Positions 1-6,098 of a stretch of 6,301 nt of DNA are shown piece by piece (within the stretch, counting starts at the first letter, position 1; each line of letters starts with the position of its first letter). The translations under genes and the position numbers were made by a program. The stretch lies in the NCBI GenBank assembly GCA_905203795.1, contig CAJKXG010000078.1:1-6301 (forward strand), written 5' to 3'. A model generated the notes under the pieces. It made no database searches, was not told the origin of the DNA, and saw nothing but the letters and a program-made list of their open reading frames with translations. This stretch comes from an uncultured Oscillospiraceae bacterium. GTDB taxonomy: Bacteria; Bacillota; Clostridia; Oscillospirales; Acutalibacteraceae.

Positions 1-1023
1 TCGGTGCGCGCGTCGTACCGCGCCCAGCAGCTCCGCGAACAGGGCCAGCCGCTGCCGGGCTGGCGGGACGAGCTGACCTCGCTGCTGAACGAGCGGTTTC
101 ACGCCACACTGCTCACCCCGCCCTGTCTGCTGGTGTTCGTGTTCACCATCCTTCCCCTCATTTTCATGGTGCTCATCGCGTTCACCAACTTCGACAAAAC
201 CCATCAGCCGCCCGGCAACCTGTTCACATGGGTCGGCTTTGAAAATTTCCGCGACCTGTTTTGGGACGACCCCACCAAATCCTATACGTTCCTGCACCTG
301 CTCGGCTGGACGATGGTGTGGGCGGTGTTTGCCACCTTCACCAACTATCTGTTCGGCATGCTGCTCGCGTTGACCATCAACAAGAAGAGCATCCGTTTCA
401 AAAAAGGCTGGCGCACGCTGTTTATCCTGTCCATCGCCGTACCGCAGTTCGTCACGCTGATGCTGATGTCCCAACTGCTGTCGAGCGAAGGTACGGGCGG
501 CGCGTTTAATGTGTTGCTGCAACAACTGGGCTGGATCAGCGAACCGATCGGCTTTCTGACAGACGGCACGCTCGCGAAGATCACCGTTATCGTCGTCAAC
601 ATGTGGATCGGCATCCCCTACACGATGCTGATCACCACAGGCATTCTCATGAACATCCCCGTGGACATGTACGAAAGCGCCCGTATCGACGGCGCGGGAC
701 CTTTCCGAACATTCACCAACATCACCCTGCCGTATATGCTGTTTGTGACGACGCCCTATATCATCACACAATTTGTCGGCAATATCAACAACTTTAACAT
801 GATCTACCTGCTCACCCGCGGCGGACCGCTGACACTGGACTATTATCAGGCGGGCAAAACCGATCTGTTGGTCACCTGGCTGTACAAACAGACGGTGGAT
901 CAGCAAAACTACAATCTCGCATCCACCATCGGCATTTTGGTGTTTGTGATCTCCGCGGTGTTCTCCCTGCTGGTGTACAACTCGTCCTCCTCTGTCCAAA
1001 AGGAAGAACAATTTCAATTCTAA
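1..1023 (+). CDS. malF: MalF-type sugar ABC transporter permease, 5' end outside the window
   Basis: This is one of two membrane-spanning subunits of a CUT1-family carbohydrate importer (maltose/maltodextrin or galactan-oligosaccharide type). The frame is open to base 1 and a GTG lies at position 4, but I do not take it as the start. The visible N-terminal stretch (about 35 residues, ending in an 'NERFHATLL' segment before the first visible membrane helix) resembles the interior of long Firmicutes MalF/GanP proteins, so the gene should begin upstream. Counting from the GTG, hydrophobic segments lie near residues 41-60, 98-125, 136-159, 192-216, 246-262 and 305-326. The cytoplasmic EAA loop that docks on the ATPase is at 223-244 (ESARIDGAG...ITLP). 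The motif LFTWVGFENF (73-82) is typical of this subgroup. MalG follows after a 19-nt gap, so the two are co-transcribed. The symbol is a family-level name; the substrate is inferred, not shown. Confidence 0.9.
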   Translation, partial: SVRASYRAQQLREQGQPLPGWRDELTSLLNERFHATLLTPPCLLVFVFTILPLIFMVLIAFTNFDKTHQPPGNLFTWVGFENFRDLFWDDPTKSYTFLHLLGWTMVWAVFATFTNYLFGMLLALTINKKSIRFKKGWRTLFILSIAVPQFVTLMLMSQLLSSEGTGGAFNVLLQQLGWISEPIGFLTDGTLAKITVIVVNMWIGIPYTMLITTGILMNIPVDMYESARIDGAGPFRTFTNITLPYMLFVTTPYIITQFVGNINNFNMIYLLTRGGPLTLDYYQAGKTDLLVTWLYKQTVDQQNYNLASTIGILVFVISAVFSLLVYNSSSSVQKEEQFQF

Positions 1024-1026
1024 CTC

Positions 1027-1039
1027 AAAAGGGGTGAGG
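1027..1039 (+). promoter_or_regulatory. Shine-Dalgarno site deciding the malG start
   Basis: AAGGGGTGA at 1029-1037 is close to the anti-16S consensus. It overlaps the GTG at 1034, which therefore has no room for a ribosome binding site. The in-frame GTG at 1043 lies 5 nt downstream of it. This favours 1043 as the start of the second permease. Confidence 0.6.
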
Positions 1040-1042
1040 CTT

Positions 1043-1897
1043 GTGCGAACAGGCTATAAAACACGGCAGCGTCTTGCCGATGCGGCCATCTATCTGCTGT
1101 TGACGGTGCTGTCGGTCGTGTGGATCCTGCCGATCGTTTATCTGGTCATTCTCTCATTCCGCAAGGAATCGGGCGCGTTTTTGCCCTATCTGATGCCCAA
1201 AGACTACACGTTCGGCAACTACACCCGTTTGTTCACCGACACCACGCTGTTCAACTATCCGCGCTGGTTTCTCAACACGCTGATCGTGGCGATCTTCACC
1301 TGTATCATCAGCACCCTGTTGGTGCTGATGATCAGCTACACGTTCAGCCGCCTGCGGTTTCCCTCCCGCAAGGGCTTCATGAACGCGGGACTGGTGCTCG
1401 GCATGTTCCCCGGCTTTATGACGATGATCGCGGTGTACCACCTTCTCAAAGCCATCGGGCTGGAACAATCGTTGGCGGCACTGGTCATGGTGTATTCGGC
1501 GGGCTCGTGTATGGGGTATTTCATTGCCAAGGGCTTCTTCGACACCATCCCCCGCTCGCTGGACGAGGCGGCGACCATCGACGGCGCCAGCCGCAGCACC
1601 ATCTTTTGGAAAATCACCCTGCCGCTTTCCACCCCCATTGTGGCATACACGGCGCTCACGTCGTTCATGGTGCCGTGGACGGATTTCATCTTCGTCAGTG
1701 TTATCATGAAGGACAATTACGAAAATTACACCATCGCGCTGGGGCTGTACCAGATGATCAGCCGCGAGAACATTTATCGGTATTTCACCCAGTTCTGCGC
1801 GGGCGCGGTGCTGGTCGCCATCCCGATCACGCTGCTGTTTATCAAGATGCAGAAATTCTATGTCGAAGGCGTGGCAGGCGGCGCGGTCAAAGGCTGA
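1043..1897 (+). CDS. malG: MalG-type sugar ABC transporter permease
   Basis: This is the second permease subunit of the same CUT1 sugar importer. It pairs with the MalF-type protein in the membrane and contacts the ATPase through its own EAA loop. I chose GTG at 1043 (284 aa) over GTG at 1034 (287 aa) because the Shine-Dalgarno site overlaps the earlier codon. Length is normal for MalG (about 275-300 aa). Numbered from 1043, the first membrane helix is at about 14-38, others are near 77-99, 114-136, 143-165, 198-221 and 253-269. The EAA motif is at 174-197 (LDEAATIDGAS...ITLPL). The C-terminus ends in a QKFYVEGVAGGAVKG segment, which is the usual MalG ending. I see no convincing terminator after the stop; the next element is the rplS promoter. 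Sugar specificity is not established. Confidence 0.93.
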   Translation: MRTGYKTRQRLADAAIYLLLTVLSVVWILPIVYLVILSFRKESGAFLPYLMPKDYTFGNYTRLFTDTTLFNYPRWFLNTLIVAIFTCIISTLLVLMISYTFSRLRFPSRKGFMNAGLVLGMFPGFMTMIAVYHLLKAIGLEQSLAALVMVYSAGSCMGYFIAKGFFDTIPRSLDEAATIDGASRSTIFWKITLPLSTPIVAYTALTSFMVPWTDFIFVSVIMKDNYENYTIALGLYQMISRENIYRYFTQFCAGAVLVAIPITLLFIKMQKFYVEGVAGGAVKG

Positions 1898-1931
1898 GTT
1901 TCCAAGTACGAAAAAAATTGCAAAAAAACTC

Positions 1932-1960
1932 TTGCATTTTGGGAAAAGGTATGGTATGAT
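1932..1960 (+). promoter_or_regulatory. rplS promoter, extended -10 type
   Basis: TTGCAT at 1932-1937 (-35) and TATGAT at 1955-1960 (-10) are separated by exactly 17 bp, and TGG directly before the -10 box makes it an extended -10 promoter. Transcription would begin near 1966-1970, leaving a leader of about 130 nt. It lies 35 bp after the malG stop, so rplS has its own promoter. This is a strong match to a housekeeping sigma-A site, as expected for a ribosomal protein gene. Confidence 0.8.
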
Positions 1961-1965
1961 ATTTG

Positions 1966-2098
1966 GGCTACTGTGAATACAGTGTTTCCGTCGGTTTGGG
2001 CGGGAATCCGCGGCGCTGCGGCGACTGCGGGGGCGGACGGTCCTCTGCCACTTGTGTTGTGTAAGAACGTCTGAGTATCAAACAGGAGGATTTCTACT
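1966..2098 (+). promoter_or_regulatory. Structured 5' leader of rplS, candidate autoregulatory RNA
   Basis: The leader is GC-rich and holds clear inverted repeats. A hairpin at the very 5' end has ACTGT (1970-1974) paired with ACAGT (1979-1983) around a GAAT loop. A second has GCGG (2000-2003) paired with CCGC (2008-2011), also around GAAT. CCGTC (1988-1992) can pair with GACGG (2036-2040) and enclose the second hairpin. TCCTC (2041-2045) is complementary to GAGGA (2086-2090) in the Shine-Dalgarno site AGGAGG (2084-2089), which sits 9 nt before the ATG. An L19 leader RNA family is known in Firmicutes; whether this RNA belongs to it I cannot tell by eye. There is no terminator in it, so control would be translational if it exists. 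Confidence 0.45.
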
Positions 2099-2440
2099 AT
2101 GGATGCTTTGAAATTGATCGCGGCCGACAGCGTAAAGGAAGCCGCACCGGAGTTCGCCGTCGGCGATACCATCCGTGTGGACGTGAAGATCCGCGAAGGC
2201 GATCGCGAGCGTATCCAGGCTTTCGAGGGCACTGTCATCGCGAAGAAGGGCAGCGGCGTGGCGGAAACCTTTACGGTTCGCCGTGTTTCTTATGGCGTCG
2301 GCGTGGAGCGTGTGTTCCCGCTGCATTCCCCGAACGTCGCGGGTGTGACGGTTATCCGTCATGGTAAGGTGCGCCGTAGCAAGCTGTATTATCTGCGTGA
2401 CCGCGTGGGTAAAGCGGCGAAAGTCAAAGAGCGCCTGTAA
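2099..2440 (+). CDS. rplS: 50S ribosomal protein L19
   Basis: L19 is a protein of the large ribosomal subunit located at the interface with the 30S subunit. The 113-residue length is normal for the family (about 115). Family features are visible: [22 protein letters not shown] (roughly residues 19-40), the [10 protein letters not shown] strand (42-51), the [13 protein letters not shown] segment (66-78) and the basic C-terminal [11 protein letters not shown] motif (90-100). The ATG is preceded by a strong AGGAGG site. The gene stands alone, with its own promoter and a terminator right after it. In many bacteria it is the last gene of rpsP-rimM-trmD-rplS, so its isolation here between a sugar transporter and metK is a departure from the common order. 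Identification is very secure. Confidence 0.97.
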   Translation: MDALKLIAADSVKEAAPEFAVGDTIRVDVKIREGDRERIQAFEGTVIAKKGSGVAETFTVRRVSYGVGVERVFPLHSPNVAGVTVIRHGKVRRSKLYYLRDRVGKAAKVKERL

Positions 2441-2464
2441 TCTACCTATCGGAAACAGGAAATT

Positions 2465-2497
2465 GTCCCGCGGAAAATTCCGCGGGACTTTCTTGTT
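2465..2497 (+). terminator. Rho-independent terminator of rplS
   Basis: GTCCCGCGG (2465-2473) pairs perfectly with CCGCGGGAC (2480-2488) around an AAAATT loop, or with two further A-T pairs and a two-base loop. It is followed by TTTCTTGTT. It lies 24 nt after the rplS stop and separates rplS from the metK promoter. An outer, interrupted inverted repeat (2451-2461 with 2496-2510) extends the structure. Confidence 0.9.
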
Positions 2498-2512
2498 CCT
2501 GCTGTTTTCCTC

Positions 2513-2541
2513 TTGACATTTCCGTGATGCGCTGATATACT
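2513..2541 (+). promoter_or_regulatory. metK-alr-folE operon promoter, consensus extended -10
   Basis: A perfect -35 box TTGACA (2513-2518) and a near-consensus -10 box TATACT (2536-2541) are 17 bp apart. TGA just before the -10 gives the TGN extension. The start of transcription is expected near A2548, about 20 nt ahead of the riboswitch P1 helix. The promoter is strong, so control must come mostly from the riboswitch downstream. Confidence 0.88.
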
Positions 2542-2566
2542 GACAGCATATCAACTGAATAGAAAC

Positions 2567-2663
2567 CTTATCAAGAGCGACGGAGGGAACAGGCCCTGTG
2601 ATGTCCGGCAACCTGCACAACGTTGTAAGGTGCTAATTCCTGCGGGTAAAACCGAAAGATGAG
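2567..2663 (+). ncRNA. SAM-I (S-box) riboswitch aptamer
   Basis: The conserved S-box elements appear in order. P1 is CTTATC (2567-2572) paired with GATGAG (2658-2663), including one G-U pair. AAGAG follows, then the core GGAGGGA (2582-2588), AGGCCC (2591-2596), CCGGCAACC (2605-2613), GGTGCTAATTCC (2629-2640) and GAAAGATGAG (2654-2663). P2 closes with GAC (2579-2581) and GTC (2603-2605), P3 with ACCT (2611-2614) and AGGT (2628-2631) plus ACAA/TTGT inside it, and P4 with CGG (2643-2645) and CCG (2652-2654). The RNA binds S-adenosylmethionine. Placed ahead of the SAM synthetase gene and followed by a terminator, it should turn expression off when SAM is high. The identification is secure from the conserved core. 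Confidence 0.96.
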
Positions 2664-2674
2664 TGACAATCCCT

Positions 2675-2702
2675 CCGTCCGGTTTGCCCGAACGGTTTTT
2701 TT
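2675..2702 (+). terminator. Riboswitch expression-platform terminator
   Basis: CCGTCCGG (2675-2682) pairs with CCGAACGG (2688-2695) with one C-A mismatch, around a TTTGC loop, and is followed by seven T residues (2696-2702). It lies 12 nt after the aptamer and 23 nt before the metK ATG. The 5' arm overlaps TCCCTCCGTC (2670-2679), which is perfectly complementary to GACGGAGGGA (2579-2588) in the aptamer. Antitermination and aptamer folding are therefore mutually exclusive. Confidence 0.85.
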
Positions 2703-2713
2703 GTTTCAAAGAA

Positions 2714-2720
2714 AGGGAGA
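2714..2720 (+). promoter_or_regulatory. metK Shine-Dalgarno site deciding the start
   Basis: AGGGAGA at 2714-2720 lies 5 nt before ATG at 2726. It supports that start over an in-frame GTG at 2663, which sits inside the riboswitch aptamer and would translate through the terminator. Confidence 0.8.
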
Positions 2721-2725
2721 AGATC

Positions 2726-3913
2726 ATGGAAAAACGATTTTTTACTTCAGAATCGGTGACGGAAGGACATCCCGACAAGGTGTGCGACCAAATCTCCGAT
2801 GCGATTTTGGATGAGATCCTCACGCATGACGCGGACGCGCATGTGGCGTGCGAGACGATTGCCACCACCGGCATGGTGTTGGTGATGGGCGAAATCTCCA
2901 CGGATTGCTATGTGGATATCCCCCGCATCGCGCGGCAGGTGATCTGCGACATCGGCTATGACAATCTCCAAGCCGGTTTTGACGGTCACAACTGCGCCGT
3001 GCTGTCCGTGCTGGATGAGCAATCGCCCGATATTGCCATGGGCGTGAACGATGCACTGGAGGTGCGCGGCAATGACGCCGACGAGCTGGATCGCACCGGC
3101 GCGGGCGATCAGGGCATGATGTTCGGCTTTGCGTGCGACGAAACGCCCGAGTTGATGCCGCTGCCCATCTCGCTGGCGCACAAGCTGGCGAAAAAACTGA
3201 CCGAACTGCGCAAAAACGGCACGCTGCCCTATCTGCGTCCGGACGGCAAATCGCAGGTGACAGTGGAATACGACGGCTACACGCCGGTGCGTGTGGACAC
3301 GGTCGTTTTGTCCACGCAACACGACGAAGCGGTGACGCTGGACACCATCCGCCGCGACATGACCGAGCATGTCATCCGCGCGGTGATCCCCGCCGCGTTA
3401 ATAGACGAAAACACGAAAATTTTCGTCAATCCCACCGGCCGTTTTGTAGTCGGCGGTCCGCACGGCGACAGCGGTCTGACCGGTCGCAAAATCATTGTGG
3501 ACACCTACGGCGGCTACGCCCGTCACGGCGGCGGCGCGTTCTCCGGCAAAGACCCGACCAAAGTGGATCGTTCCGCGACCTACATGGCGCGGTACGCCGC
3601 CAAAAACGTGGTTGCCGCCGGGCTGGCGCGGCGCTGCGAGGTGCAGTTGGCCTATGCCATCGGCGTGGCGCATCCGGTATCCATCCTCGTCAACACCGAC
3701 GGCACGGGCGTGCTGCCGGATGAACAACTGGCGGCGGCACTGCCGCAGGTGTTCGATTTCCGCCCCGAAGCCATCATCCGCACGCTGGAGCTGCGCCGCC
3801 CGATCTATCGTCCGCTCGCGGCGTACGGGCATATCGGGCGCGAGGATCTGAACGTCGCATGGGAACGCACGGACAAAGTGAATGCATTGAAATCCGTGCT
3901 GGGGGTAAAATAA
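2726..3913 (+). CDS. metK: S-adenosylmethionine synthetase (methionine adenosyltransferase)
   Basis: MetK makes S-adenosylmethionine from methionine and ATP in the cytoplasm, releasing phosphate and diphosphate; it is the main methyl-donor enzyme and is normally essential. The 395-residue length is typical. From the ATG, the N-terminal [13 protein letters not shown] motif (residues 5-17) carries the ATP/methionine-binding histidine and acidic residues. The hexapeptide-type signature [10 protein letters not shown] is near residues 117-126, and the phosphate-loop signature [17 protein letters not shown] is near 257-273. The middle [23 protein letters not shown] region is also present. It is the first gene of the operon, directly under SAM riboswitch control, which is a classic end-product feedback arrangement. 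The alr gene begins 4 nt after its stop. No defect is visible in any motif. Confidence 0.98.
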   Translation: MEKRFFTSESVTEGHPDKVCDQISDAILDEILTHDADAHVACETIATTGMVLVMGEISTDCYVDIPRIARQVICDIGYDNLQAGFDGHNCAVLSVLDEQSPDIAMGVNDALEVRGNDADELDRTGAGDQGMMFGFACDETPELMPLPISLAHKLAKKLTELRKNGTLPYLRPDGKSQVTVEYDGYTPVRVDTVVLSTQHDEAVTLDTIRRDMTEHVIRAVIPAALIDENTKIFVNPTGRFVVGGPHGDSGLTGRKIIVDTYGGYARHGGGAFSGKDPTKVDRSATYMARYAAKNVVAAGLARRCEVQLAYAIGVAHPVSILVNTDGTGVLPDEQLAAALPQVFDFRPEAIIRTLELRRPIYRPLAAYGHIGREDLNVAWERTDKVNALKSVLGVK

Positions 3914-3917
3914 GCGC

Positions 3918-5060
3918 ATGACAGACAAAGTGCTACAGCGCACGTGGGCGGAGATCGACCTCGACGCCGTCCGCGATAATTATGAATATATCCGCAGTCA
4001 ACTGCACGACGGCTGCCGCGTGATGGCGGTCGTCAAAGCCAACGCGTACGGACACGGCGTGGAAGGCGTGGCGCGCGTATACGACGAAGCGGGGGTCGAG
4101 TGGTTCGCGGTGTCCAATTTGGAGGAAGCGTTGCAGCTTCGCCGCATGGGACTGACACAGCGCATCCTGATCCTCTCCTATACCCCGCCGCAGGAGGCGG
4201 CGCGGCTCGCCGCCCACAACATCACCACCGCAGTGGTCAGCATGGAACACGCGCGGGCGCTGAACGAGCAAGCGGCAGAAGCCGGTGTGACGCTGACAGT
4301 GCATGTCAAGCTGGACACCGGCATGACGCGGGTGGGCTTATCGGACGCAGAAGAGGTGGCGGCGGTGTGTCGTCTGCCCCATTTGCGTGCCGAGGGCATT
4401 TTCACCCATTTTGCCGAAGCGGACGCACCGGATGAAGCGTATACACGGCAGCAGTTCGACCGCTTTTGCCGCACCATCGACGCAGTGGAGGCACAGGGCT
4501 TTCACTTTGCCCTGCGGCATTGCTGCAACAGCGCCGCCACCATGCGATTCCCCGACATGCACCTCGATTTGGTGCGCCCGGGTATTATCCTGTACGGCTG
4601 CGCGCCGGACAGTTGGATGCGCGGCATGTGGCCGCTGAAGCACGCCATGTCGCTCAAAACCACGGTATCGCAGGTCAAGACCGTGCCGCCGCATACCGGC
4701 GTGAGCTACGGCCGCACCTACACCACCGCCGCCGACTGCCGCATCGCCACTGTGCCGATCGGCTACGCGGACGGCTATCCGCGGCTGGTATCCAACCGTG
4801 CGGAAATGGCGGTAAGCGGGCGGCGTGTCCCCGTCATCGGGCGGGTGTGCATGGATCAGGTGATGCTGGATGTGACCGCACTGCCCGACGTGGCGGCGGG
4901 CACGGTCGTCACCGTGTTCGGCGAGGGACTGCCGGTGGAAAAATTGGCGGAATGGGAACAGACCATTCCCTACGAAACGCTGTGTCTGGTCGGCAAGCGT
5001 GTGCCGCGCGTGTTTTTGCGCGGCGGCGACGTCATCGGCACACACAACGACATTGTTTAA
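3918..5060 (+). CDS. alr: Alanine racemase
   Basis: Alr is a PLP-dependent enzyme of the cytoplasm that interconverts L- and D-alanine and supplies D-alanine for peptidoglycan. The 380-residue length is typical. The N-terminal barrel carries the PLP lysine, K40, in AVVKANAYGHG (37-47). KLDTGMTRVG (131-140) includes the conserved arginine R138 near the active site. HCCNSAAT (201-208) and RPGIILYG (220-227) are standard family segments. The second catalytic base is Y264 in GVSYGRTY, and CMDQVMLDVT (311-320) lines the substrate pocket. The gene starts 4 nt after metK, with only a distant G-rich site (3901-3905, inside the metK 3' end), so translation is probably coupled. This places D-alanine supply downstream of a SAM riboswitch. 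Chromosomes of this type may carry a second alanine racemase; that cannot be seen here. Confidence 0.96.
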   Translation: MTDKVLQRTWAEIDLDAVRDNYEYIRSQLHDGCRVMAVVKANAYGHGVEGVARVYDEAGVEWFAVSNLEEALQLRRMGLTQRILILSYTPPQEAARLAAHNITTAVVSMEHARALNEQAAEAGVTLTVHVKLDTGMTRVGLSDAEEVAAVCRLPHLRAEGIFTHFAEADAPDEAYTRQQFDRFCRTIDAVEAQGFHFALRHCCNSAATMRFPDMHLDLVRPGIILYGCAPDSWMRGMWPLKHAMSLKTTVSQVKTVPPHTGVSYGRTYTTAADCRIATVPIGYADGYPRLVSNRAEMAVSGRRVPVIGRVCMDQVMLDVTALPDVAAGTVVTVFGEGLPVEKLAEWEQTIPYETLCLVGKRVPRVFLRGGDVIGTHNDIV

Positions 5061-5062
5061 CG

Positions 5063-5069
5063 AAAAGGA
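5063..5069 (+). promoter_or_regulatory. folE Shine-Dalgarno site deciding the start
   Basis: AAAAGGA at 5063-5069 is 9 nt before ATG at 5079 but only 3 nt before an in-frame GTG at 5073. The ATG is therefore the better start. Confidence 0.65.
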
Positions 5070-5078
5070 CTGGTGCAT

Positions 5079-5636
5079 ATGGACAAAGCACGCGCGGAAG
5101 CCGCTGTGCGGGAATTGCTGCTCGCCATCGGCGAAGATCCCGATCGCGCGGGGCTGCGGGAAACGCCCAAGCGGGTCGCCAACATGTTTGAGGAAATTTT
5201 TGCCGGCATGACCGAAGATCCGACCCAGCATGTGAAGATTTTCGACGAATCGCGGGACGACGAACTGGTGTTGGTGCGCGATATTCCGCTGTATTCCATG
5301 TGCGAGCATCACCTGCTGCCGTTCACAGGGGTGGCGCACATCGCCTATATTCCGAAGGATGGGCGGGTGATCGGGCTGTCCAAGCTGGCACGCATCGTCA
5401 ACTGCTTTGCCCGCCGCCCGCAGTTGCAGGAACGGCTGACCTCGCAGGTGGCGGATTTCCTGCAAGAGCAGCTGCAGCCGCGCGGCATCGCCGTCATCAT
5501 CGAAGCGGAACATCTGTGCATGACCATGCGCGGCGCGCGCGCTGCCGGCTCCCGCACCCAGACATCGGCGTTGCGCGGGCTGATGAAATCCGACGCCCGC
5601 ACCCGTGCCGAAGCGCTGTCGCTGCTGACACGATAA
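5079..5636 (+). CDS. folE: GTP cyclohydrolase I
   Basis: FolE converts GTP to 7,8-dihydroneopterin triphosphate plus formate, the first step of tetrahydrofolate synthesis and also the entry to queuosine. It works in the cytoplasm as a zinc-dependent homodecamer. With ATG at 5079 the protein has 185 residues, close to the usual Gram-positive length (about 190). The family core [22 protein letters not shown] starts at residue 71. Zinc ligands by family comparison are C75, H78 and C147 (in EHLCMTMRG), with H77 and H145 in the active site. [23 protein letters not shown] (99-121) and the [10 protein letters not shown] tail (158-167) are also typical. It starts 18 nt after alr, so it belongs to the metK-alr-folE operon. 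None of the usual folate partners (folP, folB, folK) follow; a terminator ends the operon at once. Confidence 0.97.
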   Translation: MDKARAEAAVRELLLAIGEDPDRAGLRETPKRVANMFEEIFAGMTEDPTQHVKIFDESRDDELVLVRDIPLYSMCEHHLLPFTGVAHIAYIPKDGRVIGLSKLARIVNCFARRPQLQERLTSQVADFLQEQLQPRGIAVIIEAEHLCMTMRGARAAGSRTQTSALRGLMKSDARTRAEALSLLTR

Positions 5637-5644
5637 TGATAGAC

Positions 5645-5681
5645 AAAAAGCTCCCGACGAACACTCGTCGGGAGCTTTTTT
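5645..5681 (+). terminator. Strong bidirectional terminator between folE and the convergent gene
   Basis: AGCTCCCGACGA (5649-5660) pairs perfectly with TCGTCGGGAGCT (5665-5676) around an ACAC loop. It has A5 on the left and T6 on the right (5676-5681), so it works as a Rho-independent terminator in both directions. It lies 8 nt after the folE stop, and the last T is also the final base of the stop codon of the minus-strand DUF2752 gene. It ends both transcription units. Confidence 0.95.
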
Positions 5682-6094
5682 CAGTGCGGCGCCAACACCG
5701 CAAACACAGGCAAATTGCGCAGCACGCCGAACACCAACAGCACGGCGATCGCCGTCCACACAGCCGCTTTCATCCAACGCGGCTGCACACATTCGCCCGT
5801 GCGCACATACCGCACACACCACCACAGCAGCATCGCCGCCGCAAACGGCAGCATCAGCAGAATCGCGCAATTGGCGCGAAACGCCGCCGCGATATCCAAC
5901 CGCAGCAGTGCCAGACACATCCGGCTGACTCCGCAGCCCGGGCAATACAGTCCTGTCACCTTATAGAACACGCAAGGGATGGACAGCGGCGTTAAATGCA
6001 CGATTGCCGCATATGACAAAGCGATCCCCGCAAGGAGGATCGCCCGTTTTGCCAGCAGACACAACCGCGCGCGCGGCGTATCCTCGTTTCGCAT
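5681..6094 (-). CDS. DUF2752 family membrane protein, function unknown
   Basis: A small membrane protein that I assign to DUF2752 from its pattern. The signature is CVFYKVTGLYCPGCGVSR (residues 41-58) followed by LALLRLDIAAAFRAN, which is the family's 'CP.CG..R ... GD...A...N' arrangement. With ATG at 6094 it has 137 residues and three hydrophobic segments, near 16-35, 77-95 and 109-127; the cysteine motif lies between the first and second. A TTG at 6112 would add six residues but would overlap the upstream gene by 14 nt. The ATG begins 4 nt after the upstream stop, which suggests translational coupling. No clear Shine-Dalgarno site is visible for either start. The stop codon touches the shared terminator. 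The closely spaced cysteines could bind metal or form disulfides, but no function is established for the family. Confidence 0.85.
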   Translation of the reverse strand: MRNEDTPRARLCLLAKRAILLAGIALSYAAIVHLTPLSIPCVFYKVTGLYCPGCGVSRMCLALLRLDIAAAFRANCAILLMLPFAAAMLLWWCVRYVRTGECVQPRWMKAAVWTAIAVLLVFGVLRNLPVFAVLAPH

Positions 6095-6098
6095 ACGA

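Noticed and set aside
1919..1940. TGCAA/TTGCA inverted repeat followed by TTTT as a malG terminator
   Set aside because: The stem has only 5 mostly weak pairs, the loop is 8 nt, and the right arm is the -35 box of the rplS promoter. It is unlikely to terminate.
1120..1959. A 279-codon frame overlapping malG in another plus-strand frame
   Set aside because: malG in the main frame has the EAA loop and membrane helices; the alternative translation is low-complexity His/Arg/Gly-rich and matches no family I know.
2663..2725. GTG at 2663 as the metK start, adding 21 residues
   Set aside because: It falls in the riboswitch P1 strand and the extra residues would be encoded by the terminator. ATG at 2726 has a good ribosome binding site and gives the standard MetK N-terminus.
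2747..3370. A 207-codon minus-strand open frame inside metK
   Set aside because: It lies fully opposite an intact metK and its translation shows no family pattern; I read it as a shadow frame.
5073..5078. GTG at 5073 as the folE start
   Set aside because: It is only 3 nt from the Shine-Dalgarno site, whereas ATG at 5079 has normal spacing.
4338..5945. A 535-codon open frame on the minus strand across alr, folE and part of the DUF2752 region
   Set aside because: It is antisense to alr and folE, both of which have complete family motifs, crosses a strong bidirectional terminator, and its translation is rich in Arg, His and Ala without a recognisable domain. It is a product of high GC in the third codon position.
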